Shown: positions 1 through 6,263 of the stretch, in pieces
Numbering within the stretch: the first letter of the stretch is position 1
Layout of the letters: every line of letters begins with the position of its first letter
Origin: Alkalibaculum bacchi
GTDB lineage: Bacteria; Bacillota; Clostridia; Eubacteriales; Alkalibacteraceae
Reading direction: 5' to 3'
NCBI RefSeq assembly: GCF_937875145.1
Contig: NZ_CALNCS010000062.1
Coordinates: forward strand, 1 to 6,756
DNA: 6,756 nt
The notes under the pieces: model-generated
The model's database searches: none
What the model was told of the DNA's origin: nothing
The model's input: only the letters and a program-made list of their open reading frames with translations
Position numbers and translations under genes: made by a program

Positions 1-33
1 TGACTGGAGTTCAGACGTGTGCTCTTCCGATCT
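1..33 (+). other. Illumina TruSeq read-2 adapter (sequencing artefact)
   Basis: These 33 bases match the TruSeq read-2 adapter lacking only its first G; the 3' end GCTCTTCCGATCT is diagnostic. This is untrimmed library adapter at a contig end, not genome. The reading frame of the neighbouring oleate hydratase stays open through the adapter on the minus strand, so an automatic gene caller would append 11 false residues (beginning RSEEH) to that protein. Genomic sequence begins at base 34. Confidence 0.97.
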
Positions 34-1050
34 GGTGCAGAACTTGTCTGGATGGCCAAAGGAGGGATCCTGCTTTGCAATCTTTCGCCAGAGATCAAAA
101 GAGCCTCCTTCGTGTATTTCAGCATCCATCCCACTTGCCTTGGTTTGACTTCCATAGGTGGAGTTTTCCACATTGCTCCCGTTTGTATAGAAGACAACGT
201 CATTCTCGGTAAGATCAATGTTTTCATGCTGACCAGCGTGATTAATAACAATCGTTTTTGCAGTCTTTCTATCTGGTTGAATATCAAAAAGTACATTCGT
301 GACCGTTGTGTTGTAATGAAACTGCACGCCGTTTGCCTTCAGATACTTCACCATCGGAAGCACCATGGACTCATACTGGTTGTACTTGGTAAAGCGAAGT
401 GCCGTAAAATCGGGAAGTCCTCCGATATGGTGGATATATCTTTGCATATAGCGTTTCATCTCAAGAGCGCTCTGATCATCTTTAAACGCAAACATCGTGC
501 GCCAATACAACCAGAAGTTTGTACTAAAAACCTCATCATCAAAGATATCGGTTATCTTCATGTTGGCAAGCTTCTCATCTGGTGCCATGAATAGCTCTAG
601 GATCTCCATGCTTCCCTTGTCAGAAAGACCAAATTTCTTATCTGTATGGGCATCTTCCCCACAATTTTGAGTTGCGCGACAAAGAGAATAATTCGGATCT
701 TTTTTGTTCAGCCAATAGTATTCATCCAAGATACTAAGTCCTTCTGTTTCAATAGAAGGAATGGAGCGGAATAGATCCCACATGCACTCGAAATGATTAT
801 CCATCTCACGTCCGCCACGCATAACATAGCCGACATTGGTTATTTGATCCCCATCCAAAGCACCGCCGGGAGTAGATCCCTTTTCAATGATATGGATATG
901 TGCTCCTGGCATCTGGGCATCACGTACGAGAAAGCATGCAGCCGAAAGGGATGCGAGACCACTACCAATTAGATAAGCGGATTTGTGATCTATTCCTTCC
1001 GGTTTAGCTGGACGGGCAAAAGCTTCATAGTTACCACTTGAGTAGTACAT
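34..1050 (-). CDS. ohyA: Oleate hydratase, N-terminal 339 residues (3' truncated at contig end)
   Basis: FAD-dependent hydratase (formerly 'myosin-cross-reactive antigen') that adds water to the cis-9 double bond of unsaturated fatty acids, giving 10-hydroxy acids; it is a cytosolic or membrane-associated enzyme. The N-terminus MYYSSGNYEAFARP is typical of the family. A dinucleotide-binding motif GSGLASLSAACFL lies at residues 29-41 and the signature RGGREMDNHFEC at 78-89. From memory of Staphylococcus aureus OhyA, the catalytic Glu82 and Tyr201 fall here at exactly E82 and Y201. FWLYWRTMFAF (179-189) and the TKYNQYESMVLPMV stretch are also conserved. Members are about 590 residues, so roughly 250 C-terminal residues are missing; the cut is the adapter, not a mutation. 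The ATG has an AGGAGG at 1058-1063, 7 nt upstream. A TetR gene lies just upstream on the same strand. Its likely role is detoxifying host or dietary unsaturated fatty acids. Confidence 0.96.
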
Positions 1051-1057
1051 GATGAGA

Positions 1058-1063
1058 CCTCCT
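1058..1063 (-). promoter_or_regulatory. Strong ribosome binding site of ohyA
   Basis: AGGAGG on the minus strand, 7 nt before the ATG at 1050. It fixes the start codon of the oleate hydratase gene and suggests efficient translation. Confidence 0.85.
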
Positions 1064-1098
1064 ATAAAGTGTTCAAAAGTCTTCCTTGCACTTTTTTC

Positions 1099-1127
1099 AC
1101 TATAAAAGTTGGCCTCACAAAACTCTA
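1099..1127 (-). promoter_or_regulatory. Candidate sigma-A promoter of ohyA
   Basis: On the minus strand, TATAGT (1099-1104, 5 of 6 matches to TATAAT) lies 17 bp from a weak -35 TAGAGT (1122-1127, 3 of 6). It sits downstream of the terminator-like hairpin at 1138-1170 and about 50 nt before the ATG, so ohyA would be transcribed separately from tetR. The -35 overlaps a sequence resembling the repeated motif upstream of tetR, as expected for a repressor-controlled promoter. This is assigned by eye only. Confidence 0.45.
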
Positions 1128-1137
1128 TAAACAAAGA

Positions 1138-1170
1138 AGGCCCCATGATAAAAATCTTATCAGGGGACCT
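1138..1170 (-). terminator. Terminator-like hairpin between tetR and ohyA
   Basis: Read on the minus strand, AGG-T-CCCC-TGATAA, loop GATTT, TTATCA-T-GGGG-CCT: 13 base pairs with two single-base bulges. It is followed by the T-rich run TCTTTGTTTA. It starts 39 nt after the tetR stop and fits an intrinsic terminator for tetR. The T-tract is imperfect, so partial read-through into ohyA is possible. Confidence 0.6.
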
Positions 1171-1208
1171 CAATTGTAAACTCTGCCCTCTTTCCTGCTC
1201 TTACGCCG

Positions 1209-1772
1209 CTAAGCCCTATCTGTTCGACAGGCATTTAAAGCACTCGTAAGGTTTCCTTGCATAAGTAGGCTGAGCCTATCAATGATCAGCTGAGGATCTC
1301 CTGTCATGCCGTCTCGTATCCATTCCAACATAAGACCGACAAAGGCATATTTATAAAAATCCGCAATAAACTTCTTGTCCTCACTTCTGATGCTCATTCC
1401 TGCAGCCTTCTCATTAACTACCCCTATGAGGAGATCATAGGTAAGCTTGTAGAGATAAATCTCTACCTGCTCACGACTCACGGAGTGATAGACATTCAAA
1501 ATGAGAGGTTTGTTATCAAGTACCGCCTCAAATATCTGAAGAAAGCCTTGTTGCCAAGTGCTATATGTTTTCTTTCCGTCCAAAGCTTTGGTTGCCTCTT
1601 CAATACATGACCACTCGATGAGATCGTAAATATCCTTAAAATGATAATAAAAGGTCATACGACTGATACCGCATTCATCGGTAATATCAGAGATGGTTAT
1701 CTTATCTAGCGGCTTTTTTAACAAGAGGTTTTTTAACGATGTTTCTAAAGCAACTTTTGTCAGCTGTGACAT
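1209..1772 (-). CDS. TetR/AcrR-family transcriptional regulator (DhaS-like)
   Basis: DNA-binding regulator of 187 residues, a normal TetR length. The N-terminal helix-turn-helix is clear at residues 23-47: DKITISDITDECGISRMTFYYHF, with the hallmark TFYYHF ending the recognition helix. The C-terminal ligand domain ends with GLMLEWIRDGMTGDPQLI, a pattern seen in the DhaS-like TetR subgroup; the ligand cannot be read from sequence. The start at 1772 (MSQLTKVALE) is preferred. An upstream in-frame ATG at 1826 would add 18 residues (MYFLLCLYSRG...) that do not look like a TetR N-terminus and would cover the likely operator. The ribosome site is modest (AGAAGAG, 5 nt upstream). The gene lies upstream of ohyA on the same strand. 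Control of ohyA and of itself, perhaps in response to fatty acids, is inferred from adjacency and shared motifs. Confidence 0.88.
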   Translation of the reverse strand: MSQLTKVALETSLKNLLLKKPLDKITISDITDECGISRMTFYYHFKDIYDLIEWSCIEEATKALDGKKTYSTWQQGFLQIFEAVLDNKPLILNVYHSVSREQVEIYLYKLTYDLLIGVVNEKAAGMSIRSEDKKFIADFYKYAFVGLMLEWIRDGMTGDPQLIIDRLSLLMQGNLTSALNACRTDRA

Positions 1773-1789
1773 TTTAACTCTTCTTTCAC

Positions 1790-1810
1790 AAACTCCTCTA
1801 CTATAGAGAC
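1790..1810 (-). promoter_or_regulatory. Candidate TetR operator, proximal copy
   Basis: Contains the inverted repeat CTCTA-CTA-TAGAG (1796-1808) about 24 bp upstream of the tetR start. On the minus strand it reads TGTCTCT, ATAGT, AGAGGAGT. The same flanking blocks recur around 1884-1905. The position fits autorepression. Its AGAGGAG block also resembles a ribosome site but is too far from the tetR ATG to serve it. Confidence 0.5.
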
Positions 1811-1883
1811 AAAGAAGAAAATACATGAGAATAAGAAAAGCCCACTTAATTCAAGCTACCTTATATACTGTCTTTTATAAAAT

Positions 1884-1905
1884 ACTCCTCTATATCAAAG
1901 AGACA
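1884..1905 (-). promoter_or_regulatory. Candidate TetR operator, distal copy
   Basis: On the minus strand it reads TGTCTCT, TTGATAT, AGAGGAGT: the same outer blocks as the copy at 1790-1810 but with a 7-nt rather than 5-nt centre. It lies about 110 bp upstream of the tetR start. Repetition of a 7-mer and an 8-mer in the same order and orientation within 95 bp is unlikely to be chance in an otherwise dissimilar spacer. Confidence 0.45.
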
Positions 1906-1946
1906 TCCTCAACATTATCAGAATCATGTCACATCAAATGATATAG

Positions 1947-2185
1947 CCATTACCTAGAATTCGTAACTACGACAAAGCGGATTCAAGAAAAGACGGTATC
2001 GTTGTGAATACTTTACAACAGATGCTGACCGACAGAAACAGCACGGAGAACCTGTGAGAGCTGGCGCATATACTACTCGAAACGATAATCAACGGAAAAT
2101 GATTGATACACAAGCAGCCATAACCTGCGATGTAGACAGCCCTCGATCTGGCCAATACCGAGGAAAAGGTAATATGAGGGCATGA
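1947..2185 (+). pseudogene. Decayed N-terminal fragment of an IS256/mutator-type transposase
   Basis: No intact gene lies in the 617-nt gap 1773-2389, but the plus strand keeps protein-like text in two frames. The first frame (from 1947) reads NYDKADSRKDGIVVNTLQQM then LTDRNSTENL, a TGA at 2055, ELAHILLETIINGK, and a TGA at 2100. Another frame (about 2060-2182) reads GAYTTRNDNQRKMIDTQAAI, then TCDVDSPRSGQYRGKGN. Together they resemble the start of IS256-family transposases: a 'DGxVVNxLQxML' opening, then a YERxxxRxxYRNGY...DTRxGxxxLxVPRxRxGxF block, here missing part of the middle. Two stops and a frame change mean it cannot encode a working protein. The DDE catalytic part is absent. The family call is from pattern memory. 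I see no terminal inverted repeats, and nothing recognisable from 2186 to the rpiR terminator. Confidence 0.5.
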
Positions 2186-2365
2186 TCATAATCAGATTCT
2201 AGATTGTTGGCCAATTTCCGACTACAGCGCAGTACGCCAATAATCTCAGTACTATCAAGATGAATCTACTGATTCTATAATTTAAGTAATATTTAATCGC
2301 TTCAGTATTTTATGATTTATTATGAGCTTAATAATTTTATTCTTGTTATATTCGTAAAATATGCA

Positions 2366-2404
2366 TAAATTAAATAAATAAATGGATATTTAGTCTATCC
2401 ATTT
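2366..2404 (-). terminator. Intrinsic terminator of the rpiR-type gene, overlapping its stop codon
   Basis: Perfect 9-bp stem AAATGGATA/TATCCATTT (2380-2388 with 2396-2404) around a 7-nt loop. On the minus strand it is followed by the T-rich run ATTTATTTATTTAA. The TAA stop of the regulator (2390-2392) lies in the loop, so the last codons form part of the hairpin. The stem is AT-rich and may be moderate in strength. Confidence 0.65.
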
Positions 2405-3226
2405 TGAACGAGGTCCAAACAAGTTATTTTTTGTTTCTTTAGCATATCTACTGATATAACAGCTTGATAGCAAGTCAAGTAGATAAGTAATTCCGTATTT
2501 AGCATATATACCATATTTATCTATTCCATTACCAGCGCTGCTAATAAATAAAGTAGAGTCATAATGGGATGGAGTAGTTTTGTTACAAAATGCTGTGATT
2601 AATACTTTTCGTGCAGTGCGTCCGCATACATACGCATCTATTTCCTTGGCAAATTTTCCGGAAACAGAAATTACAATTATTAGAACTTTATTTGGTGATT
2701 CCCTATAGCTTGCCTCTTTTATAATATCGGAAATTGAGGTAAGACGTACAATTTTGCCAGCATAAAACATCTCTTGCTGAAATCTAATAAGGTTCCCACT
2801 AATGTTATTGGCGGAAAGAATCTCAACGCTTTCGTGCTGATAAATATCATATGCACAAGAGCATATAAGCCCATCATTTATATGTAGTCGAATATCTGCA
2901 AACATCTTACTTAACTCATTATCAAGAATACTATGATAAGCTTCAGGTTTCTCACTCATATTACGAAATCGTATATTGCTAGGAAATACTACTCGTGAAA
3001 AAGATGACCTAAGCTCACTTAAATTTGTATAACCAAGATGATTGCAGAATCGTCTAACTGCAGCACGAGTGACATATGCCTCCTTCATTATTCTTGATAC
3101 CCTGATAGAATCAGCCACTTGAAGATGATTTATTAAAAATCTTGCAATCGATACATCATTACTCGAATCATTACTATTAATAATTTGACTAATTAGATCA
3201 AGAAGTCTGAAGTCATGAATGTTCAC
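2390..3226 (-). CDS. RpiR/MurR-family transcriptional regulator (HTH + SIS domain)
   Basis: Sugar-phosphate-responsive regulator, 278 residues from the chosen start. The N-terminal RpiR-type helix-turn-helix includes IARFLINHLQVADSIRVSRI and the recognition segment VTRAAVRRFCNHLGYTNLSE. The C-terminal half is a SIS (phosphosugar-binding) domain with VEILSANNISGNLIRFQQ and the ISVSGKFAKEID loop expected to hold the sugar phosphate. I prefer the GTG at 3226: it has AGGGGG at 3232-3237, 5 nt upstream, and gives the usual 25-odd residues before the HTH. ATGs at 3265 and 3277 would add 13 or 17 residues (MIRSMDHYCEKKSKGAV), lack a ribosome site and would cover a likely operator. It is divergent from the GH1-PTS operon, so control of that operon is likely; whether it represses or activates is not visible. 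Confidence 0.88.
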   Translation of the reverse strand: MNIHDFRLLDLISQIINSNDSSNDVSIARFLINHLQVADSIRVSRIMKEAYVTRAAVRRFCNHLGYTNLSELRSSFSRVVFPSNIRFRNMSEKPEAYHSILDNELSKMFADIRLHINDGLICSCAYDIYQHESVEILSANNISGNLIRFQQEMFYAGKIVRLTSISDIIKEASYRESPNKVLIIVISVSGKFAKEIDAYVCGRTARKVLITAFCNKTTPSHYDSTLFISSAGNGIDKYGIYAKYGITYLLDLLSSCYISRYAKETKNNLFGPRSKWID

Positions 3227-3231
3227 AACAG

Positions 3232-3237
3232 CCCCCT
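3232..3237 (-). promoter_or_regulatory. Ribosome binding site deciding the regulator's GTG start
   Basis: AGGGGG on the minus strand, 5 nt before the GTG at 3226. No comparable site precedes the two upstream ATGs (3265, 3277), which is the main reason for choosing the shorter protein. Confidence 0.55.
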
Positions 3238-3254
3238 TTGACTTCTTCTCGCAA

Positions 3255-3279
3255 TAATGATCCATAGAACGAATCATTA
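3255..3279. promoter_or_regulatory. Candidate RpiR-type operator in the divergent intergenic region
   Basis: Perfect 7-bp inverted repeat TAATGAT (3255-3261) and ATCATTA (3273-3279) separated by 11 bp, giving half-site centres 18 bp apart, close to two helical turns. It lies between the regulator and the GH1 gene, just upstream of a possible -10 at 3300-3305. Position and symmetry fit a dimeric regulator site; the assignment to this RpiR protein is inference. Confidence 0.45.
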
Positions 3280-3305
3280 CATGAGCTATACAGAGGCATA
3301 ATAAT
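3277..3305 (+). promoter_or_regulatory. Possible promoter of the GH1-PTS operon
   Basis: AATAAT at 3300-3305 (5 of 6 matches to TATAAT) lies 17 bp after TTACAT (3277-3282), which matches the -35 consensus poorly. A promoter with a weak -35 is plausible if it needs an activator. Another possible -35, TTGACT at 3238-3243, has no convincing -10 at the right distance. Assigned by eye. Confidence 0.3.
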
Positions 3306-3354
3306 AGCTAAGACTAGCGCCGGCGTCTTCTCACAACAGGTTGGTAACTTCTTT

Positions 3355-3366
3355 TGCCCAAGGGCA
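3355..3366. repeat. Short inverted repeat just upstream of the GH1 ribosome site
   Basis: TGCCC-AA-GGGCA: two 5-bp arms with a 2-nt centre, ending 4 nt before the GGGAGG of the GH1 gene. The centre is too short for a stable RNA hairpin loop, so a protein-binding site is more likely than an RNA structure. Confidence 0.35.
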
Positions 3367-3370
3367 TAGT

Positions 3371-3376
3371 GGGAGG
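3371..3376 (+). promoter_or_regulatory. Ribosome binding site of the GH1 gene
   Basis: GGGAGG, 7 nt before the ATG at 3384. It decides between this ATG and the longer TTG-initiated reading from 3354, which would include the ribosome site itself. Confidence 0.75.
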
Positions 3377-3383
3377 ATGTGTG

Positions 3384-4838
3384 ATGACTGCCAATAATAC
3401 TGATTTAATTACATTACCATTTCTGTGGGGATCTGCGACTGCGGCCTATCAATGCGAAGGCGCATGGGACACAGATGGCAAAGGGCTAGGAGAATGGGAT
3501 TTTTTTAATCATAAAAGTCTCAAAAATATAAATCATGTCGATGGTGATATTGCTTGTGATTTTTATCACCGATATAAAGAAGATTTGGATCTTTTAGCTA
3601 AAGGAGGACAAAATACCTTTCGCTTTTCGATCTCTTGGGCTCGAATCATGCCGAATGGTACTGGAAAGGTCAATAAAAAAGGTATTAATTTCTATAATAA
3701 TTTAATTAATTATTGCATAAAGCTAGGTATTGAGCCCAATGTTACTTTGTTTCATTACGACCTTCCCTTCGCTCTCGCTCGACGTGGTGGTTGGCTTAAT
3801 TCCGATATTACCGACTGGTTCTGCGCTTATGCAAAGATTTGCTTCAAAGCCTTTGGTGATCGTGTTCGTATTTGGACTACCATAAACGAACCACATTTTT
3901 ATAGTTACTGCTCAAACATCATAGGAAATTATCCACCTAATCGAACTTTGGATTTCCAATCATATTTTCAATGGCAATACAACCTTATGCTTGCAAGTGC
4001 TAAGGCAATAGAAGCTTTTCATGAATTAAATATGCCTGGGATCATCGGAGTGGTTCATGATGGAGGTAGCGTAGAAGTTGCACCTGAAACAAAGCATCCA
4101 GATGAGGTATTTAAAGGAGCAGATTTCTTCGGCAACCGTATGATTTTGTGTCCAGCATTAGAAGGCAAGCTACCTCCTGAAACAAATGAGATGCTTGCAA
4201 AAATGAACATATTATTATACAAATCTCCTGAAGACAATGAAATCTTTAAGCATGGAATAGCAGATTTCTTAGGCCTTAATCTTTATTGCCGTGAATATGT
4301 TACAGATTGGCATGGGGAACAATCCCATGCCTCAGTTAATAACAAAGGCAACGGCCCTAAGGTAGAAAGTAAATGTATCGCACCTCTTTTTGAAACTCTT
4401 TACGATAAATCTGTGCCTCACAATCAATGGGGTCGTGAATTACTCCCGCGGGTCATGTATACATCCATCATGGAAATCGCAAAGCGCTATAACAACCCTT
4501 TGATATTCGTAACAGAAAATGGCTACGGATGTTTTGAAACCCCTGATAAAACTGGCTTTGTTGCCGACGATGAACGCATAAAAGTTGTCAAAGACTTTAT
4601 TGACGAGATGCTAAGGGCCAAAAAGGCTGGTGCGAAAGTTGCTGGCTACTATATGTGGTCAGCCATGGATCTCTATAGCTGGATTAATGGTTACAAAAAA
4701 CGTTATGGCTTTATTCATATTAATTTTGATGGCAACCTAAAACGAACTCCAAAAAAAAGTTTGACTTGGTATCGGCAATTTATCAAAAGTCATGAAAATC
4801 TAAAAACAGATGGCATCCCTGCATCCGTTTTACGTTAA
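3384..4838 (+). CDS. GH1 6-phospho-beta-glycosidase (6-phospho-beta-glucosidase type)
   Basis: Cytoplasmic retaining glycosidase, 484 residues, normal for GH1, that hydrolyses 6-phosphorylated beta-glycosides imported by the PTS. Family landmarks: FLWGSATAAYQCEGAW (13-28, sugar-binding Gln23), acid/base Glu169 in TTINEPH, nucleophile Glu378 in FVTENGYG, and the C-terminal MWSAMDLYSWINGYKKRYGF. In that last segment Ser432, Lys439 and Tyr441 align with the phosphate-binding Ser-Lys-Tyr triad of the 6-phospho-beta-galactosidase LacG, whereas plain beta-glucosidases carry Glu at the Ser position. The Ser-Trp pair is LacG-like, so a 6-phospho-galactoside or dual substrate is possible. The ATG at 3384 follows GGGAGG (3371-3376) by 7 nt; an in-frame TTG at 3354 is upstream of that site and unlikely. 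It is the first gene of an operon with the EIIBC permease. Confidence 0.93.
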   Translation: MTANNTDLITLPFLWGSATAAYQCEGAWDTDGKGLGEWDFFNHKSLKNINHVDGDIACDFYHRYKEDLDLLAKGGQNTFRFSISWARIMPNGTGKVNKKGINFYNNLINYCIKLGIEPNVTLFHYDLPFALARRGGWLNSDITDWFCAYAKICFKAFGDRVRIWTTINEPHFYSYCSNIIGNYPPNRTLDFQSYFQWQYNLMLASAKAIEAFHELNMPGIIGVVHDGGSVEVAPETKHPDEVFKGADFFGNRMILCPALEGKLPPETNEMLAKMNILLYKSPEDNEIFKHGIADFLGLNLYCREYVTDWHGEQSHASVNNKGNGPKVESKCIAPLFETLYDKSVPHNQWGRELLPRVMYTSIMEIAKRYNNPLIFVTENGYGCFETPDKTGFVADDERIKVVKDFIDEMLRAKKAGAKVAGYYMWSAMDLYSWINGYKKRYGFIHINFDGNLKRTPKKSLTWYRQFIKSHENLKTDGIPASVLR

Positions 4839-4852
4839 GGATGTGAGAGAAA

Positions 4853-6253
4853 ATGAAAGATTCTAAATATCATTCCATGAGCGAAACTGTTTTAGCAGCC
4901 ATGGGAGGTAAGGAAAATATAAATCACGTCGAACATTGTGCTACAAGACTTCGTCTTCATTATGTTGATGGATCAAAAATTGATGAAGAGGCTATTAAAA
5001 ACGCTGAAAATGTAATAGGCGTCGTTAAAACAGCTGAGCAGATTCAAGTTGTTATCGGGCCAAAGGTAGAAGATGCTTATAACGAATTTCTAAAAGTTTC
5101 TGGAATTAACCCTAATAATTCAGAGGATACTAAACCTGCATCGAATAAGAGTACAGCTACAAAAGGCGCAGTTGATCTTGTGACTCGATTTGGCAATATC
5201 AGTGCGGCCGTTTTCATGCCTATCATTCCCGCTTTAATAACCGGAGGAATGATACTTGCCTTTAAGAATTTACTAGTTAATTACTTTGGATTTGGAACTG
5301 ATAGCGGCACTGCTATAGTTCTCTCTGCAATTTATAGTGCAGGTCTTTCTTTTATCCCTATCTATCTTGGATATTCACTAGCCTCAAATCTTAAGATGAA
5401 ACCAGTAATGGGAGCACTTCTTGGTGCTGTTCTTCTCAATTCAGCTATTAATGGAGTTGATAATCTTGATTTCCTAGGAATTTCTATACCGACAGTCGAT
5501 TATAGCGGGACGGTCTTACCCATAATATTGGGCGTTATATTTATGTATTATGTAGATAAGCTTTTGCGCAAATTTATTCCTGACATTATTGATATATTCG
5601 CGAGACCCATATTGACCATGTTGATAGTTGTCCCTTGCACGTTAATTGTTTTTGGTCCTTTGGGTAGCCTTCTTGGCTATGCTCTCAGTGATGGCGTAAC
5701 ATGGCTTATGGATAATGTTGCCTTTATTGCTACACCAATTCTCTCTGTACTTAACCCTTACTTTGTTATGCTTGGACTAGACAAAGCCTATATTGCAGTT
5801 GATATAGCTAGCATTGCAGAATTAGGCTGGACTCCTATTATATTTGGATTTATATCCAATCTTGCTGTTGGTGCTACCACGCTTGCACTTGCAACATCAA
5901 CGCATAATGACAAGACAAAAAGAGGCATGTACATCTCAACAGGTGTTACTGCGCTATGTGGTGTTACAGAGCCAGCATTTTACGGTGCCCTTATCGAACG
6001 TCCGCGACTTCTAATTGGCACAGCAGCAGGGTGCGCATCCGCTGGCCTTATTGCTGGTATTTTTGCTCTTAAGGAATATGTCGAAGGTGCGTGCCCGGGC
6101 TTACTCTCAGCACTTATCTTTATCGCGCCTGACGGTGGAATGGGTAATTTTATACTAGCTTGTGTTGTAGCAGCAGTTTCGATAAGTGTTTCGTTTATTG
6201 TAACAAAAATTCTAATTGCAAAAACTGATATAAAAAGCACTGGAAGAGCCTAG
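4853..6253 (+). CDS. PTS beta-glucoside-type transporter, EIIBC subunit
   Basis: Membrane permease that imports and phosphorylates a beta-glycoside; 466 residues. An N-terminal EIIB domain (about 1-84) carries the phosphorylated Cys29 in the Glc-family motif HCATRLR, then VVIGPKVEDAYNEF. A hydrophilic Asn/Ser/Thr/Lys linker (about 85-105) leads to EIIC, a run of hydrophobic segments from about 115 to 455. These include AAVFMPIIPALITGGMILAF (118-137), the SGTVLPIILGV segment (218-228) and the signature GVTEPAFYG (370-378), whose Glu373 is expected to contact sugar. The protein ends after EIIC: the C-terminal EIIA of BglF-type proteins is absent, so a separate EIIA must donate phosphate. Where E. 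coli BglF (from memory) has FVMFGLHWG, this protein has FVMLGLDKAY (304-313), replacing His with Asp. It follows the GH1 gene by 14 nt in an operon. The exact sugar is unknown. Confidence 0.93.
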   Translation: MKDSKYHSMSETVLAAMGGKENINHVEHCATRLRLHYVDGSKIDEEAIKNAENVIGVVKTAEQIQVVIGPKVEDAYNEFLKVSGINPNNSEDTKPASNKSTATKGAVDLVTRFGNISAAVFMPIIPALITGGMILAFKNLLVNYFGFGTDSGTAIVLSAIYSAGLSFIPIYLGYSLASNLKMKPVMGALLGAVLLNSAINGVDNLDFLGISIPTVDYSGTVLPIILGVIFMYYVDKLLRKFIPDIIDIFARPILTMLIVVPCTLIVFGPLGSLLGYALSDGVTWLMDNVAFIATPILSVLNPYFVMLGLDKAYIAVDIASIAELGWTPIIFGFISNLAVGATTLALATSTHNDKTKRGMYISTGVTALCGVTEPAFYGALIERPRLLIGTAAGCASAGLIAGIFALKEYVEGACPGLLSALIFIAPDGGMGNFILACVVAAVSISVSFIVTKILIAKTDIKSTGRA

Positions 6254-6263
6254 TGCTTTATTT

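Noticed and set aside
19..594. Long plus-strand open frame of 191 codons starting inside the adapter
   Set aside because: It begins in adapter sequence and lies wholly antisense to the oleate hydratase coding region, whose protein matches the family throughout. It has no recognisable domain.
1763..1799. A 9-codon leader peptide (GTG at 1789) before tetR behind AGAGGAG
   Set aside because: The spacing is short, the frame runs past the tetR start and stops inside it, and the AGAGGAG is better explained as part of a repeated operator-like motif.
1773..1826. N-terminal extension of the TetR protein from the ATG at 1826
   Set aside because: The added 18 residues do not resemble a TetR N-terminus and cover the candidate operator; the ATG at 1772 gives a normal family length.
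1967..2155. Minus-strand open frame of 62 codons
   Set aside because: It is antisense to the transposase-like text on the plus strand, has no ribosome site, and its composition is not that of a known small protein.
3317..3325. GC-rich palindrome around CGCCGGCG in the divergent region
   Set aside because: It is a short self-complementary word with no loop and no arm extension that pairs cleanly; probably chance.
4055..4237. Minus-strand open frame of 60 codons inside the GH1 gene
   Set aside because: Shadow of the GH1 coding sequence, with no independent support.
5980..6240. Minus-strand open frame of 86 codons inside the EIIBC gene
   Set aside because: Shadow of the EIIC coding sequence; no ribosome site and no recognisable domain.
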